Positions 43,904-53,572 of a DNA stretch of 64,000 nucleotides are shown here, piece by piece. The notes beneath the pieces were generated by a model. It made no database searches, was not told where the DNA came from, and worked only from the letters and a program-made list of their open reading frames with translations. The translations under genes and the position numbers were made by a program. How positions within the stretch are numbered: position 1 is the first letter of the stretch; each line of letters begins with the position of its first letter. The stretch is from Planctomycetota bacterium (GTDB lineage: Bacteria > Planctomycetota > UBA1135 > GCA-002686595): NCBI GenBank assembly GCA_012959785.1, contig DUCM01000013.1, positions 62,001 through 126,000 on the forward strand. The letters run 5' to 3'.

Positions 43904-44986
43904 ATGACTCAAAGCCCCCCTAGGTCACCCGCGAGCTTTGAACGGAGCGCCGGCTTCGTGCAGGCCGTCCGCGATCGCATCGCCACGATTGTCGTCGGCC
44001 AGGATGTCGTGGTAGAGCGGCTCCTGATTGCTCTCTTCACCGGTGGCCACATTTTGCTCCAGGGCGTGCCTGGAATCGCGAAAACACTGCTCGCCTCGAC
44101 CTTGGCCAAGGCCATGGATCTCGACTTTGCGCGCATCCAGTTCACCATCGATCTCTTGCCCGCCGATATTCTCGGCTCGGAGATCCTTGACCAACGCAGC
44201 AACGAATTCCGCACCAACCGCGGTCCGATCTTCACCAACCTGCTGCTTGCCGACGAGATCAACCGCGCCGCCCCCAAGGTCCAGGGCGCGCTGCTCGAGG
44301 CCATGCAGGAGCGCAAGGTCACGATTGCGGGCGATGCGTTGACTCTGCCGGCGCCCTTCCTGGTAATCGCCACCCAGAACCCGGTTGAGCAGGCGGGCAC
44401 CTTCGAGCTGCCCGAAGCGCAACTCGACCGTTTCATGTTGCTGCACCGCCTCGGCTATCCGACCCCTGACGAGGAACGCGAGATCCTCAAGCGCAACGCA
44501 GCCTTGGGTATTCAGTACGAGGGCTCCGGTGCCCAGGTGCAGACTGAGTTCGATGTGATCGATGACACGCCGGCTGGATCGACCGGAGACATCATCCAGG
44601 CCATGGAGGCGGTCCTCAAGGTGCATGTCAGCGAGACTTTTGTCGAGCATGTGGTCGAACTCGTCAACCGCACGCGCAATCACCCGGCCATCGAGCTCGG
44701 TGGCAGTCCGCGCGCCGGCATCTCCCTGATCAAGGCCTCGCGGGCCCGCGCCCTGATTCACGGCCGTGACTTCGTGACCCCAGCCGACTTGTTCGCCCTG
44801 GCCGAGGACACCATCCTGCACCGCCTGCGTCTCTGCTACGAGGCCCTGGCCGACGGCCTTACGACGCAGGTGGTTCTGGAGGAGATGCTAAAGGACATGG
44901 GGGCCACGCCGTCCACGACCGGGGCGGCAGCTGGCGGCCCAACCGCAGCGACCAACGGTACCGTGCTCTCCTCCGACGAAGCCTGA
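43904..44986 (+). CDS. MoxR-family AAA+ ATPase
   Basis: A 360-residue protein with Walker A GVPGIAKT (~residues 51-58), Walker B LLADEINRA (~117), sensor region LVIATQNPVEQAGTF and the C-terminal lid. MoxR ATPases act as chaperones for assembly or metal insertion of VWA-domain partners. It starts the operon MoxR-DUF58-membrane protein-VWA-VWA-TPR-large protein, the classic Bat/CoxMoxR layout. A TAGAGT hexamer at 43831 could be a -10 element but its -35 is poor. Confidence 0.94.
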   Translation: MTQSPPRSPASFERSAGFVQAVRDRIATIVVGQDVVVERLLIALFTGGHILLQGVPGIAKTLLASTLAKAMDLDFARIQFTIDLLPADILGSEILDQRSNEFRTNRGPIFTNLLLADEINRAAPKVQGALLEAMQERKVTIAGDALTLPAPFLVIATQNPVEQAGTFELPEAQLDRFMLLHRLGYPTPDEEREILKRNAALGIQYEGSGAQVQTEFDVIDDTPAGSTGDIIQAMEAVLKVHVSETFVEHVVELVNRTRNHPAIELGGSPRAGISLIKASRARALIHGRDFVTPADLFALAEDTILHRLRLCYEALADGLTTQVVLEEMLKDMGATPSTTGAAAGGPTAATNGTVLSSDEA

Positions 44987-44994
44987 TTCGACCC

Positions 44995-45876
44995 ATGAAC
45001 GCGGCCACGGAAAGGGAGGGCACCTTTGAGCGTATTGATCTGCTCGATGCGCGCCAGTTCCAACTCGTCGTGCGGCGACTGGCTGACAGCCTCAACTACG
45101 GAACCGACCGTTCGCCCTTCCTTGGCAGCGGCATCGAGTACGCCCAGTCACGCCCCTACCAACCTGGCGATTCCGTGCGCGACATTGACTGGCGCGTGAG
45201 CGCACGCACCGGGCGGTTCTTCGTCAAGGAGTACGAGACGCCCAAGTGCATGCCGGTCTACTTGCTCGTGGACACCTCCGCTTCCATGACCGTGTCCTCG
45301 GTGGCTGGAAACAGCAAGTACAAGACGGCCTTGCATCTCGCCGGTGGTTTGGCCCTGGCGGCTCTTGAGCGCGTCAGCCCGGTGGGCATCGTGGGAGTTG
45401 GCGAGCGCAACCTGCAGTTGACGCCCAGCCTTTCCAAGGCGCAGATCATGCAGTGGATGCTCGCCTTGCGGAGCTTTCGATACGACGAGACCACGACTCT
45501 TGGCGTGCGTTTGGCGGAATTGACTCCGAGCCTGAAGAGTCGCGTCTTGATGATCGTGCTTTCGGATCTGCACGATCCGCTCGCAACCAAGGCACTCAAG
45601 CGTCTGGCCCAAATTCATGATTGCGCCGTGATTCAGTTGCAGGACCCGGCCGAGGTCGGACTCCGGGGAGCGGGACTCTTGCGGGTGCGCGAGGCCGAAA
45701 CGGGTCACGAATTTGCAAGCCACGGTCGCCGCGGGCACCTGGACCAGGAAGCCCTCGATGCGCAATTGCGACGCAGTGGCATCGACCACCTACGCCTAAA
45801 CATCGCTCGTCCCTACCTGGGCGAAGTGCGGCATTTTGTCTCTTCTCGCGGGCTCTTGGGCCAGGTGGCGCGCTGA
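44995..45876 (+). CDS. DUF58 domain protein (MoxR-associated)
   Basis: A 293-residue soluble protein carrying the family motif RPYQPGDSVRDIDWRVSART (~residues 57-76), followed by a VWA-like fold with PVYLLVDTSASMTV (~90). DUF58 proteins always accompany MoxR ATPases and are thought to be substrates or adaptors in assembling membrane VWA complexes. Start nine bases after moxR; its stop TGA overlaps the next start (TGATG), so expression is tightly coupled. Confidence 0.93.
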   Translation: MNAATEREGTFERIDLLDARQFQLVVRRLADSLNYGTDRSPFLGSGIEYAQSRPYQPGDSVRDIDWRVSARTGRFFVKEYETPKCMPVYLLVDTSASMTVSSVAGNSKYKTALHLAGGLALAALERVSPVGIVGVGERNLQLTPSLSKAQIMQWMLALRSFRYDETTTLGVRLAELTPSLKSRVLMIVLSDLHDPLATKALKRLAQIHDCAVIQLQDPAEVGLRGAGLLRVREAETGHEFASHGRRGHLDQEALDAQLRRSGIDHLRLNIARPYLGEVRHFVSSRGLLGQVAR

Positions 45877-46685
45877 TGTTGTGCAGCGCCCTCGCCGTTT
45901 TGGCCCTCCTTTCCGCGCCGTTCCAGGAAGAGGCGCCGAAAGCAGCGGCAGAGATTTCGGTACCCGTGGGTGTGCCGCACTGGTTGCGTGAAATTGTTTT
46001 CTCAGGCTCGCGGCTCAAAGCGGCTCCCACCAGCCTGGAGACGCCGCTGATCCTGCGCATCGACTCCGTCTCGCCCCATGGCAAGGCGTTTCGTTACGAC
46101 CTAGAGTTCTACGGACTTGACCCTGGCGCGTACGACCTGGCCAACTTCGTGCAGCGTGAGGACGGCTCCTCCAGCGCCGATCTTGCGCCGCTCTTCGTCA
46201 CGATTACCAGCGCTCTGCCCGCCGGACAGGTGCGGCCCAACCCCGTGCAGAGCGGCCCGCTGCCGTCGGTCGGCGGATATCGTTTGTTCTTGTGGGGTGC
46301 CGCTGGTGCCTGGCTCTTGGGCGCCCTGCTCTTGTGGCTCAGCGGTCGTGCGGGGACCAAGGCCGCCGCGGGCGCCGTGGAGCTCGCGCCTGCCACCCTT
46401 GCGGAACGCCTGGCACCCCTCGTAGAAGAAGCCCGCCTCGGCACTCTCTCCCGTGCGGACCGCGCCGAATTGGAATTGATGCTGATCGCGTTCTGGCGCA
46501 CGCGGCTGGGTCTTGAGAAGACTCCCGCGGCTCAAGCTCTCGAGAGGCTCAAGGACCATGCCGATGCTGGCCCCCTGCTGCGCCAACTCGAACTCTGGCT
46601 GCACAGCCCGGGCGCGGGGTCCGAAGTCAACCTCGCCGAACTCCTCGCTCCCTACAGCAAATTAGGCGCAGCCCATTCAGGCTAG
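45876..46685 (+). CDS. Bat-operon single-pass membrane protein
   Basis: A 269-residue protein starting at the ATG at 45876, overlapping the DUF58 stop. It has a signal peptide (SALAVLALLSAPF), an extracytoplasmic beta-rich part of ~105 residues, one transmembrane helix (LFLWGAAGAWLLGALLLWL, ~residues 131-150) and a helical cytoplasmic tail (~100 residues). The topology matches proteins in the DUF4381/BatD position of Bat operons, but I cannot assign the family. It probably anchors the MoxR/VWA assembly at the membrane. Confidence 0.75.
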   Translation: MLCSALAVLALLSAPFQEEAPKAAAEISVPVGVPHWLREIVFSGSRLKAAPTSLETPLILRIDSVSPHGKAFRYDLEFYGLDPGAYDLANFVQREDGSSSADLAPLFVTITSALPAGQVRPNPVQSGPLPSVGGYRLFLWGAAGAWLLGALLLWLSGRAGTKAAAGAVELAPATLAERLAPLVEEARLGTLSRADRAELELMLIAFWRTRLGLEKTPAAQALERLKDHADAGPLLRQLELWLHSPGAGSEVNLAELLAPYSKLGAAHSG

Positions 46686-46690
46686 CCTCC

Positions 46691-47617
46691 ATGGAGTTCC
46701 TGATTCCATTTCGGCACCCCGTGGTGCTCCTGGCGCTAATCGCGCCCGCTCTGCTCCTCTTGTGGATCTGGAACAAGAAAGGGCGCGGGCTCGTGCTGCC
46801 CTTCGATCACAGCGGCGAGCGCCGCGGGCGCTTCATCCACTTTGCCACGGGTTGCGCGGAGTCTCTCCTCCCGTTGCTCCTGGCCTTGGTCATCGTCCTG
46901 CTGGCCGGCCCCCAGCGTTGGGCCGAGCCGCAGACGAAGAAGGTCCTGACCAACATCGAATTCTGCGTCGATGTCTCTGGCAGCATGACGGCCAGCTTCG
47001 GCGCGGGGACGCGCTACGACGCCTCCATGCAGGCCATCAACGAGTTCCTCGACTACCGCGAAGGCGATGCCTTCGGCTTGACCTTCTTCGGCAACTCGGT
47101 GCTGCACTGGGTGCCCTTGACCTCGGATGTGTCCGCGTTCCGCTGCGCGCCGCCCTTCATGCGCCCGGAGATCATCCCGCCCTGGTTTGGTGGCACGGAG
47201 ATCGGCAAGGCCCTGCTCGCTTGCCGGCAGGTGCTCATTGCTCGCGAGGAGGGGGACCGCATGATCCTGTTGGTTTCCGATGGCCAGAGTTGGGATCTTG
47301 GCGGCGGGCGCGGCGAAGAGATCGCCGCCAAGTTGGTGGCTGACGGGATCACGGTTTACGCCGTGCACATCGCGAGTTCCGCGCCGCAGGACGAAATCAT
47401 CGACATCACCGCCGTGACCGGCGGACGAGTTTTTAGCCCCGGAGATGTGAACGGGCTGGACGCGGTCTTCAAGCGCATCGACGAGATGCAGTTGACGCGC
47501 ATCGAGAAGATCGCCTCGGAGGCCATCGACGATTATGCGCCCTGGGTGTTGGCGAGCTTGTTGCTCCTGAGCGCTTCCCTTTTGGTGAGCTTTGGCCTGA
47601 GGTACACCCCGTGGTGA
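46691..47617 (+). CDS. batA: VWA domain membrane protein (BatA-like)
   Basis: A 308-residue protein with two N-terminal membrane helices (VVLLALIAPALLLLWIW; LLPLLLALVIVLLA), a VWA domain with the metal-ion site DVSGSM (~residues 95-100), a second MIDAS threonine in GGTEIG and the aspartate in LVSDGQ, and a last helix (WVLASLLLLSASLLVSFGL). This layout is that of BatA. These proteins are thought to form an envelope complex with BatB and are implicated in stress tolerance. It starts five bases after the previous gene. Confidence 0.9.
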   Translation: MEFLIPFRHPVVLLALIAPALLLLWIWNKKGRGLVLPFDHSGERRGRFIHFATGCAESLLPLLLALVIVLLAGPQRWAEPQTKKVLTNIEFCVDVSGSMTASFGAGTRYDASMQAINEFLDYREGDAFGLTFFGNSVLHWVPLTSDVSAFRCAPPFMRPEIIPPWFGGTEIGKALLACRQVLIAREEGDRMILLVSDGQSWDLGGGRGEEIAAKLVADGITVYAVHIASSAPQDEIIDITAVTGGRVFSPGDVNGLDAVFKRIDEMQLTRIEKIASEAIDDYAPWVLASLLLLSASLLVSFGLRYTPW

Positions 47618-48636
47618 TGGATCCATCCCTGGTGGCCGCGGCCCTCGCGGTGGTCTTGGGCCTGAGCGCGGAGTACTTGCACCTCCGGCGCCTGCGGCCG
47701 GTGACCCACCTCGCGTTCGGACCCAAGGGCAAGCCCTCGGCCTGGGTGCACACCGTGCCGGCCTTGCGTGGAGCCGCCTCGGGGCTATTGGCCTGGGGCC
47801 TTGTCAGTCTGCTGGTGATCGCGCCCAAGACCCACGCCAATGCCGAAGGCGGCTTCGATTCCGATGAGGCTGACAAGCATGTGTTGATGGTGCTAGATGT
47901 TTCCCCGAGCATGCGTCTTGAGGACGCCGGTCCCAACGGAACCCAGAGTCGCATGCACCGCGCCCGCGATGTCTTGGACTCGTTCTTGCGCCGCATCCCC
48001 CTCGAGCAGTACCGCATTTCAGTGGTAGCCGTCTACAACGGTGCCAAGCCTGTGGTGGAAGACACTCGCGACATCGAGGTTGTGCGCAACATCCTCGGCG
48101 ACTTGCCTTTGCATTTCGCTTTTCCCTCGGGCAAGACGAAGCTCTTCGATGGCATCGAAAAGGCCGCCGAGATCGCCGCGCCCTGGAATCCCAAGAGCAC
48201 CACCTTGGTCCTGGTGAGCGACGGTGACACGGTTCCGGCCCAGGGTATGCCGCGCATGCCAGCGTCGGTGGAGGCCGTGCTCGTCGTGGGCGTGGGCGAC
48301 CCGGCCACGGGCAAGTTCATCGACGGCCAGCAGTCGCGCCAGGATGTGTCGACCCTGCGCCAGATCGCGACGCGGCTGGGCGGGACCTTTCACAACGGCA
48401 ATGTAAAACACCTCAGTTCCGTTCTGATCCGCGATCTGACGCGAGGGGGGGAGGAATCCGTGCTGGAGGAATTCACCCGCCGGGAATACGCCTTGGCCGC
48501 TTGTGGGCTCGGAGCCTTGATTTTGGCCCTCTTGCCGCTCCTTTTGCACCTGTTCGGAACGCCCTGGCGGCCTGGAAAGCGCCCTTTGAATCGCGGACCA
48601 CGGGGGCTGCTTGACAAGATTGCCGATCTCGGCTGA
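47617..48636 (+). CDS. batB: VWA domain membrane protein (BatB-like)
   Basis: A 339-residue protein; the ATG at 47617 overlaps the batA stop (TGATG). It has N-terminal membrane helices (LVAAALAVVLGLSAEYL; AASGLLAWGLVSLLVIA), a VWA domain with MIDAS DVSPSM (~residues 92-97) and SDGDTVPAQG, and a C-terminal helix (ALAACGLGALILALLPLLL). It pairs with BatA. The MIDAS has Pro in place of the usual Gly (DxSxS is retained), so metal binding is still possible. Confidence 0.88.
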   Translation: MDPSLVAAALAVVLGLSAEYLHLRRLRPVTHLAFGPKGKPSAWVHTVPALRGAASGLLAWGLVSLLVIAPKTHANAEGGFDSDEADKHVLMVLDVSPSMRLEDAGPNGTQSRMHRARDVLDSFLRRIPLEQYRISVVAVYNGAKPVVEDTRDIEVVRNILGDLPLHFAFPSGKTKLFDGIEKAAEIAAPWNPKSTTLVLVSDGDTVPAQGMPRMPASVEAVLVVGVGDPATGKFIDGQQSRQDVSTLRQIATRLGGTFHNGNVKHLSSVLIRDLTRGGEESVLEEFTRREYALAACGLGALILALLPLLLHLFGTPWRPGKRPLNRGPRGLLDKIADLG

Positions 48637-48733
48637 GAATGAGTAGGCAGACTGGCGGGGGACGGTATGACATAGGTCTCGCCGACCCGTCACCGAGGCT
48701 AACCAACAGGCCAAACAACCCGGAACAACCAAG

Positions 48734-49357
48734 ATGAGAAAGCTGATTATCGCCTTCTGGCTCACTCTGCCCGTTGGGCTCTACGCCTATCACATGGGGC
48801 CAGGCCAGGGACACATGCAAATGGACGCCGCCGCGGTGCTGATCGAAAGCGCCGGCGCCCACGCGCTGCTGGCCGAAGAGCTCACCGCCAGCGAGGGGGA
48901 AGCCGCGGCCCGGGGCGAATGGGCTGCAGCCGAAGCGGACTACGCCGCAGCCCTGGCGCTCATGCCGGCCGAGCGCGTGACCGAGACGCGCCGCCTGCGC
49001 CTGGAACGCGCCAAGGCTCAGATGTTCATCTCCCAACTGCCCACGGCCAACGCCTCCCTGGCGAGCCTGGTTCAGGAACTGCGCGATGATCCCAGCCCTG
49101 AGGCAGCGCTGCTGGCCGATGCCAAAAGTGCCTATGCCTCGAGCCAGTACTACATGACCTGGCTGATGCGTCTCGAAGGCGCCGCCCGCGAAGAATGGGA
49201 ACCGCGCATCGAATCCGCGCGCCAGACCTTCAAGCAGCTCGCTTCTTCCGCTATCGGTGAGGACCAGGCCAGTGCCCAGGAAGACCTCGAGTCCGCCATC
49301 CGTCTCGCACGCATGGACCTCGTCGAATTGCAGGGGTTGCCCTTGCCGAGCCAATGA
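48734..49357 (+). CDS. batC: Secreted TPR-like helical protein (BatC position)
   Basis: A 207-residue protein with an N-terminal signal or anchor (LIIAFWLTLPVGLYAY) and helical repeats with TPR-like spacing (GEWAAAEADYAAALALMPAE; AQMFISQLPTANASLASLV). It occupies the BatC position of the operon, 97 bases after batB. The stop is TGA at 49355. In the same frame another 38 codons follow before the next stop, encoding a low-complexity Gly/Ser/Lys/Asn-rich tail like those that often end BatC proteins. The true C-terminus is therefore uncertain. Confidence 0.72.
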   Translation: MRKLIIAFWLTLPVGLYAYHMGPGQGHMQMDAAAVLIESAGAHALLAEELTASEGEAAARGEWAAAEADYAAALALMPAERVTETRRLRLERAKAQMFISQLPTANASLASLVQELRDDPSPEAALLADAKSAYASSQYYMTWLMRLEGAAREEWEPRIESARQTFKQLASSAIGEDQASAQEDLESAIRLARMDLVELQGLPLPSQ

Positions 49358-49474
49358 CGCGGTTGCGGAAGTGGTCGCGGTCGCGGCTCGAACAAAGGAA
49401 ACAAGACTGGCAAGAAACCCCAGGACGCGCGCGGAGCGAGCTCCGGGCCTCCGCCTGACGGTACGGGTTCCTGA
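49354..49474 (+). other. In-frame Gly/Ser-rich extension after the batC stop
   Basis: Codons 49358-49471 continue the batC frame past the TGA at 49355-49357 and encode a 38-residue tail beginning RGCGSGRGRGSNKGNK, ending at TGA 49472. An alternative is a 34-codon ORF from the ATG at 49354, overlapping the batC stop (ATGA). No SECIS-like hairpin follows the first TGA. Readthrough, a recent nonsense change or a small coupled peptide are all possible. Confidence 0.35.
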
Positions 49475-49600
49475 AGCCAGTCCCAGGTCTTCGGTTTGCC
49501 GGCCCACCTTGGCTGGGAACCTCGCGTGAATACAGTTCCAGTCTTGGCGCCACTTGAAGCGCCGGGGCTGGATTCCGTTGATTAGAGGAACCATCCAAGC

Positions 49601-52600
49601 ATGACAAACGAACGCTTCTGCCCGCGCTTGACCCTACTCGGTGTGGCCTGGTTGCTCTTCGGAGTGACAAGTCCGGGCTCCGGCGCGCAGCCCCTCGCCC
49701 CTCATGCAGTCCAGGGAACCAGCATCACCCTGCCCGGTGGAGAGATCCTCGAACTCGGAGAGATCGAAGCAGCCCAGCTCTCTTCCGCTGACGACGACGC
49801 TGAGGAGGAGAGCGAAAACGGCAAGGCATCCGAGGGAAAAGGCGCCACGAAGGAGGACAAGGAGTGGCTCAAGGAGTTCGAGAAGCTGAAATTCAATCGC
49901 CGCCCGTCGGTGATCTTGCAGACCTGGTCAACACCCGTCCCGGAGCTAGAAGAGGAGACCGAGGAGCCTGAAGAGGCCGTCGAGGAGCCGGAAGAGGAAT
50001 CGGCGGACCTTGAAGCAGAAACCGAAGAGCCCGAAGAGGCCGCCGCGGAACCTGCGCCGCCCAGCGCGGAGGCGCAGGTCGCCACCCCCGAAGAGCTCGC
50101 TGAGAAACAAGCCGAGGCGAAAAAGCAAGCCGAGGCCGCTGAAGATGCCGCCAAGAAGGCCGCCAAGGAAGCCAAGGGCAAGGCCAAGAAGGAAGCAGAG
50201 GCGCGCCTGAAGAAGGCCCGTGACTTCGCTCGCAAGCTCTTCGAACGGCAGATCATCTTGAGCGACTGGCAGCCAGCTCGCCAATACCTGGCTGGCCTCT
50301 CGGAACACTCCGCTGGCCCTGGCTATGCGTACCTCCTCAAGGCCCTGGCCAAGGATGTCCAGCCCGCCAAGGGCCAGAACGGCGAGTACGCCGAGATGCC
50401 GTTCTACTCGGCCGAGGATCTGGTGGGGTTGGCGTCCATCGCCCCCGATGGCTTCAAAACCGCCGACATCAAACATCTCGGCCAACTTTTCAGGCACGCG
50501 GTGTCCGAGGGGTCTCTGATCGAGCAGTGCCTGGCGGATTTCCGGCTAGGCCTGGAGCGAGCGCAGTATCCCCTCGATCGCAACCAGTTGGCCCATGTTC
50601 TGCTCGAGGCGGGCTATCCGGCCGAGGCCGGCGAGTTCCTGCCCAGTTTGGAAGAGGCCAAGAGTCAGGACGATCGGCCCCTCTTGAATCTTCTGGCGCG
50701 CCACTTCCTGGCGCGCTACCAGCGCGAGAAGGACACGCCCGACATTCTGGCGGCTTGGGAAGCCACCCAGGCCGCCCTTCTGCCTGGCGACATCGAAGAC
50801 AAGGTGCGCAAGGAAGCCCTGCGTCGCGCGGTGATCATCGCCCCCGACATCGACGAGGAACTCGGTGGCGTTTGGCTCGAGGAGAGCTTCACCGAGCGCT
50901 CCGCTATTGGTATGGAGATCCTGTCGATCATCGGTGCTACGGCCTCGACCAGCCTGCGAGCCGAAATCCGCAACAGCGACAAACGACTGCAAAACCTCAC
51001 CATGCAGGCCACGGCGTCCGAGGCCCTGATCGAACACAGCCCCGAGCTAGCGCACACCTGGCGCAGCATGCTGGGGCTCTTGGCGAACAACTGGTTGCAG
51101 GAGGCTTTCTTCTCCTACAGCCGCGACTCGTCCACGACCCGCGGTCAGACGATGAGTTTCGATTCCTACGGGAACATCTACTACTCTAGCTATTCGAGCT
51201 CGTCCTTCCGGCGCAACAACCAGTCGCCGGTGCCCACCAACGACTTGCTCGACATCCGACCCAGCCAGGCGTGGCTCGATCTCTTGTCGGCGGACCTGCG
51301 CCCCAAGTGCGACATGGTGACGGCCCAGTTGCTTTTGAAGGTCGAGGCCGAAGAGGAGGCTTTTCCCTACATCGAACGCCTGGCGAATGTCTTTCCGGAC
51401 CATGCCGAGGACCTCGTGGAGGAGTTTCTGCGCGTTTGGATCAGAAACCACAACCCCAACTCGAACGGCGGCCGCACGAACAACTACATGTTCATCTACG
51501 GCTTCCAGGCGCGCCAGGCGGGGATCCCCCTGACGCGGTCGAAGCAGGAACGCAACCTCACCGAACTCGCCAACTGGATCGGACGCATTCGCGCCCTGCC
51601 CCTCGAGCGGGTGGATGAGGAACTCGTCGCCGAGGCCTTCACCACCGCGCACTCTTCCGCCGAGGTCTACAAGCTCGAGACCATCGAGCGCGTTTTTGGT
51701 GCCCTGGGCGGACTTGAGGCGCGCACTACTGCGGCTCTCGTGCAGGAGATGCGCAGCAACCTGGTCAGCGTCTGGCGCAGGCCATCGACCCAGGAAGAAC
51801 AAAAAACCAAGCGACGCCAGAAGGACATCGAGCAGGAGATTCTGCGCGGCTACGGCGTTGCTGCCGAAGTGACGGAGAAGGCCCTCCTGGACCACCCCGA
51901 TGACTGGTCCTTGTCCGTTGCCGCAGCCTCGATTGCCCACGACGAGAACACCTATCGCCAGGAGTTGGAAAAGACGCCCGAGTTCACCAAGCGTCGCAGC
52001 ACGGCTCTGGCGGGATTTCTGGAAGCGGCCCAGTTCTACGCGATGTCCCTGCCGGACTTGAAGGAGAAGGAACAGACCACGAGCCTCTATGAGACCTGGT
52101 TCTACGCCAGCCTCGGCGCTTGCGATCTCGATGCTCTCGAGAGCACCCACCTCTCTGCCGAGAAGCAGTTCGCCAAGATCCGCGAAGCCATCCTGTCCCT
52201 GCCCGGTGAAGCGGCCGAGCGCCACATGGGCAAGTTTGCCAACTCTCTGGTCACCCGTATCGGCAGCGTGAACCCGGCCGCCAAGTATCGCTACTTGAAA
52301 GCTGGCCTCGAGATCGCCGGCGGACATGAGCAGACTCGCGAGGCGCGCAAGATCTTCCAGTACTACGGAGACCTCGTGACCGAGATTCGCCTCGAGACCA
52401 TCGTGGATGGCAGCGATCATGTGGGTCACGGCGAGCCCTTCGGCCTCTTCGTCAACCTGCGCCACACCGCCGCCATCGAGCGTGAAGCCGGTGGCTTCGG
52501 CAAGTACCTGGTCAACCAGAACTCCCAAAGTTTTGGCTTCAACTACGGCCGACCCACCGAGGATTACCGCGACAAGTTCGAGGAGTTCGCCCGCGAGGTG

Positions 52601-53572
52601 CTCTCCGAGCACTTCACCGTGCGTTCGGTGACCTTCAACCACCCGGACACCCACTCACGGGCCACGGCGGAGTACGGCTGGCGCGTCACGCCCTACGCCT
52701 ACGTCCTGCTCGAAGCCTCGGGGCCCGAGATCGACCGCATCCCGGCCTTGCGCCTGGACCTCGACTTCATGGACTCGGCCGGTTACGCCGTGTTACCCAT
52801 CGAATCGGCGCCTTTGCCCATCGACGCCTTGGCCGACACCCGCGATGAACGGCCCTTCGAAGCACTCAAGCTGACTCAGACCCTCGACGAGCGCGAGGCT
52901 GCCGACGGCAAGTTGAAGCTAGAGTTGCGCGCTTCGGCCTTGGGGCTTCTGCCCGAGCTTGAAGAGCTCGTTGATTTTCAGCCCGAGGGCTTTCAAGTCG
53001 TGGAGACCGAGGACCTCGGTGTGTCCGTCTCGAAGTTCGACGAGGAAAGCACGGCGCCGGTGGTCGTGGCCGAGCGCACCTGGACCCTGACCCTGAAAGC
53101 GCGCGACGATCTCAAACGCTTGCCCGAGGCCTTCAGTTTCGCCAGCGTGCGCGGGGGTGAGGACGAGGCGGAGCTTTTCTACCAGCGCTTCGTGGATGCG
53201 GATCTCGCCACGGTTGCCTCCACGGTGCTGTTCGAGGAGCGCTATGGCGAGGTCGTCGGCTCGGGGCCGTGGCCCTGGCTGTTTGGCCTGGCGGGGCTCG
53301 TCGGCCTGTGGCTCTGCGCGCGGATCGTCCGCGCCCGGCGGGCTGCGGCGCGTTTGGTGATGGGTTCTTTTGTGATTCCCTCCCAACTCTCGCCCTTTAG
53401 TGTCCTCGGGCTCTTGCGCCAGATCGAGACCGCCGGTGGCGTGTCCAGCGACTTTCATTCGGAGCTCCTGGCCGAGATTGCCAACCTGGAGAGCCATTTC
53501 TTCGAGAACGAAACCGAAAAGGCGCCCGACCTCACTCTCATAGCACAGACCTGGATCAGCCGCACTTCGTAG
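49601..53572 (+). CDS. Very large membrane-anchored extracytoplasmic protein of the Bat operon
   Basis: A 1323-residue protein with a signal peptide (LTLLGVAWLLFGVTSPGSGA). Residues ~55-210 are highly charged: an acidic Glu/Pro repeat stretch (EETEEPEEAVEEPEEES), then a Lys/Ala/Glu helix likely to be coiled coil (KQAEAAEDAAKKAAKEAKGK). A long helical-repeat region follows to ~930, with a Ser/Tyr/Asn-rich insert near 505-545. A beta-rich region (GEPFGLFVNLRHTA) leads to one transmembrane helix at ~1225-1243 (PWLFGLAGLVGLWLCARIV) and a ~75-residue cytoplasmic tail. The end recalls BatD (ectodomain, helix, short tail) but the size is far larger. No family recognised. Confidence 0.82.
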   Translation: MTNERFCPRLTLLGVAWLLFGVTSPGSGAQPLAPHAVQGTSITLPGGEILELGEIEAAQLSSADDDAEEESENGKASEGKGATKEDKEWLKEFEKLKFNRRPSVILQTWSTPVPELEEETEEPEEAVEEPEEESADLEAETEEPEEAAAEPAPPSAEAQVATPEELAEKQAEAKKQAEAAEDAAKKAAKEAKGKAKKEAEARLKKARDFARKLFERQIILSDWQPARQYLAGLSEHSAGPGYAYLLKALAKDVQPAKGQNGEYAEMPFYSAEDLVGLASIAPDGFKTADIKHLGQLFRHAVSEGSLIEQCLADFRLGLERAQYPLDRNQLAHVLLEAGYPAEAGEFLPSLEEAKSQDDRPLLNLLARHFLARYQREKDTPDILAAWEATQAALLPGDIEDKVRKEALRRAVIIAPDIDEELGGVWLEESFTERSAIGMEILSIIGATASTSLRAEIRNSDKRLQNLTMQATASEALIEHSPELAHTWRSMLGLLANNWLQEAFFSYSRDSSTTRGQTMSFDSYGNIYYSSYSSSSFRRNNQSPVPTNDLLDIRPSQAWLDLLSADLRPKCDMVTAQLLLKVEAEEEAFPYIERLANVFPDHAEDLVEEFLRVWIRNHNPNSNGGRTNNYMFIYGFQARQAGIPLTRSKQERNLTELANWIGRIRALPLERVDEELVAEAFTTAHSSAEVYKLETIERVFGALGGLEARTTAALVQEMRSNLVSVWRRPSTQEEQKTKRRQKDIEQEILRGYGVAAEVTEKALLDHPDDWSLSVAAASIAHDENTYRQELEKTPEFTKRRSTALAGFLEAAQFYAMSLPDLKEKEQTTSLYETWFYASLGACDLDALESTHLSAEKQFAKIREAILSLPGEAAERHMGKFANSLVTRIGSVNPAAKYRYLKAGLEIAGGHEQTREARKIFQYYGDLVTEIRLETIVDGSDHVGHGEPFGLFVNLRHTAAIEREAGGFGKYLVNQNSQSFGFNYGRPTEDYRDKFEEFAREVLSEHFTVRSVTFNHPDTHSRATAEYGWRVTPYAYVLLEASGPEIDRIPALRLDLDFMDSAGYAVLPIESAPLPIDALADTRDERPFEALKLTQTLDEREAADGKLKLELRASALGLLPELEELVDFQPEGFQVVETEDLGVSVSKFDEESTAPVVVAERTWTLTLKARDDLKRLPEAFSFASVRGGEDEAELFYQRFVDADLATVASTVLFEERYGEVVGSGPWPWLFGLAGLVGLWLCARIVRARRAAARLVMGSFVIPSQLSPFSVLGLLRQIETAGGVSSDFHSELLAEIANLESHFFENETEKAPDLTLIAQTWISRTS

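Noticed and set aside
49355-49357. Selenocysteine at the batC TGA
   Set aside because: No hairpin with an apical G follows within the usual SECIS distance, and BatC proteins have no redox site there.
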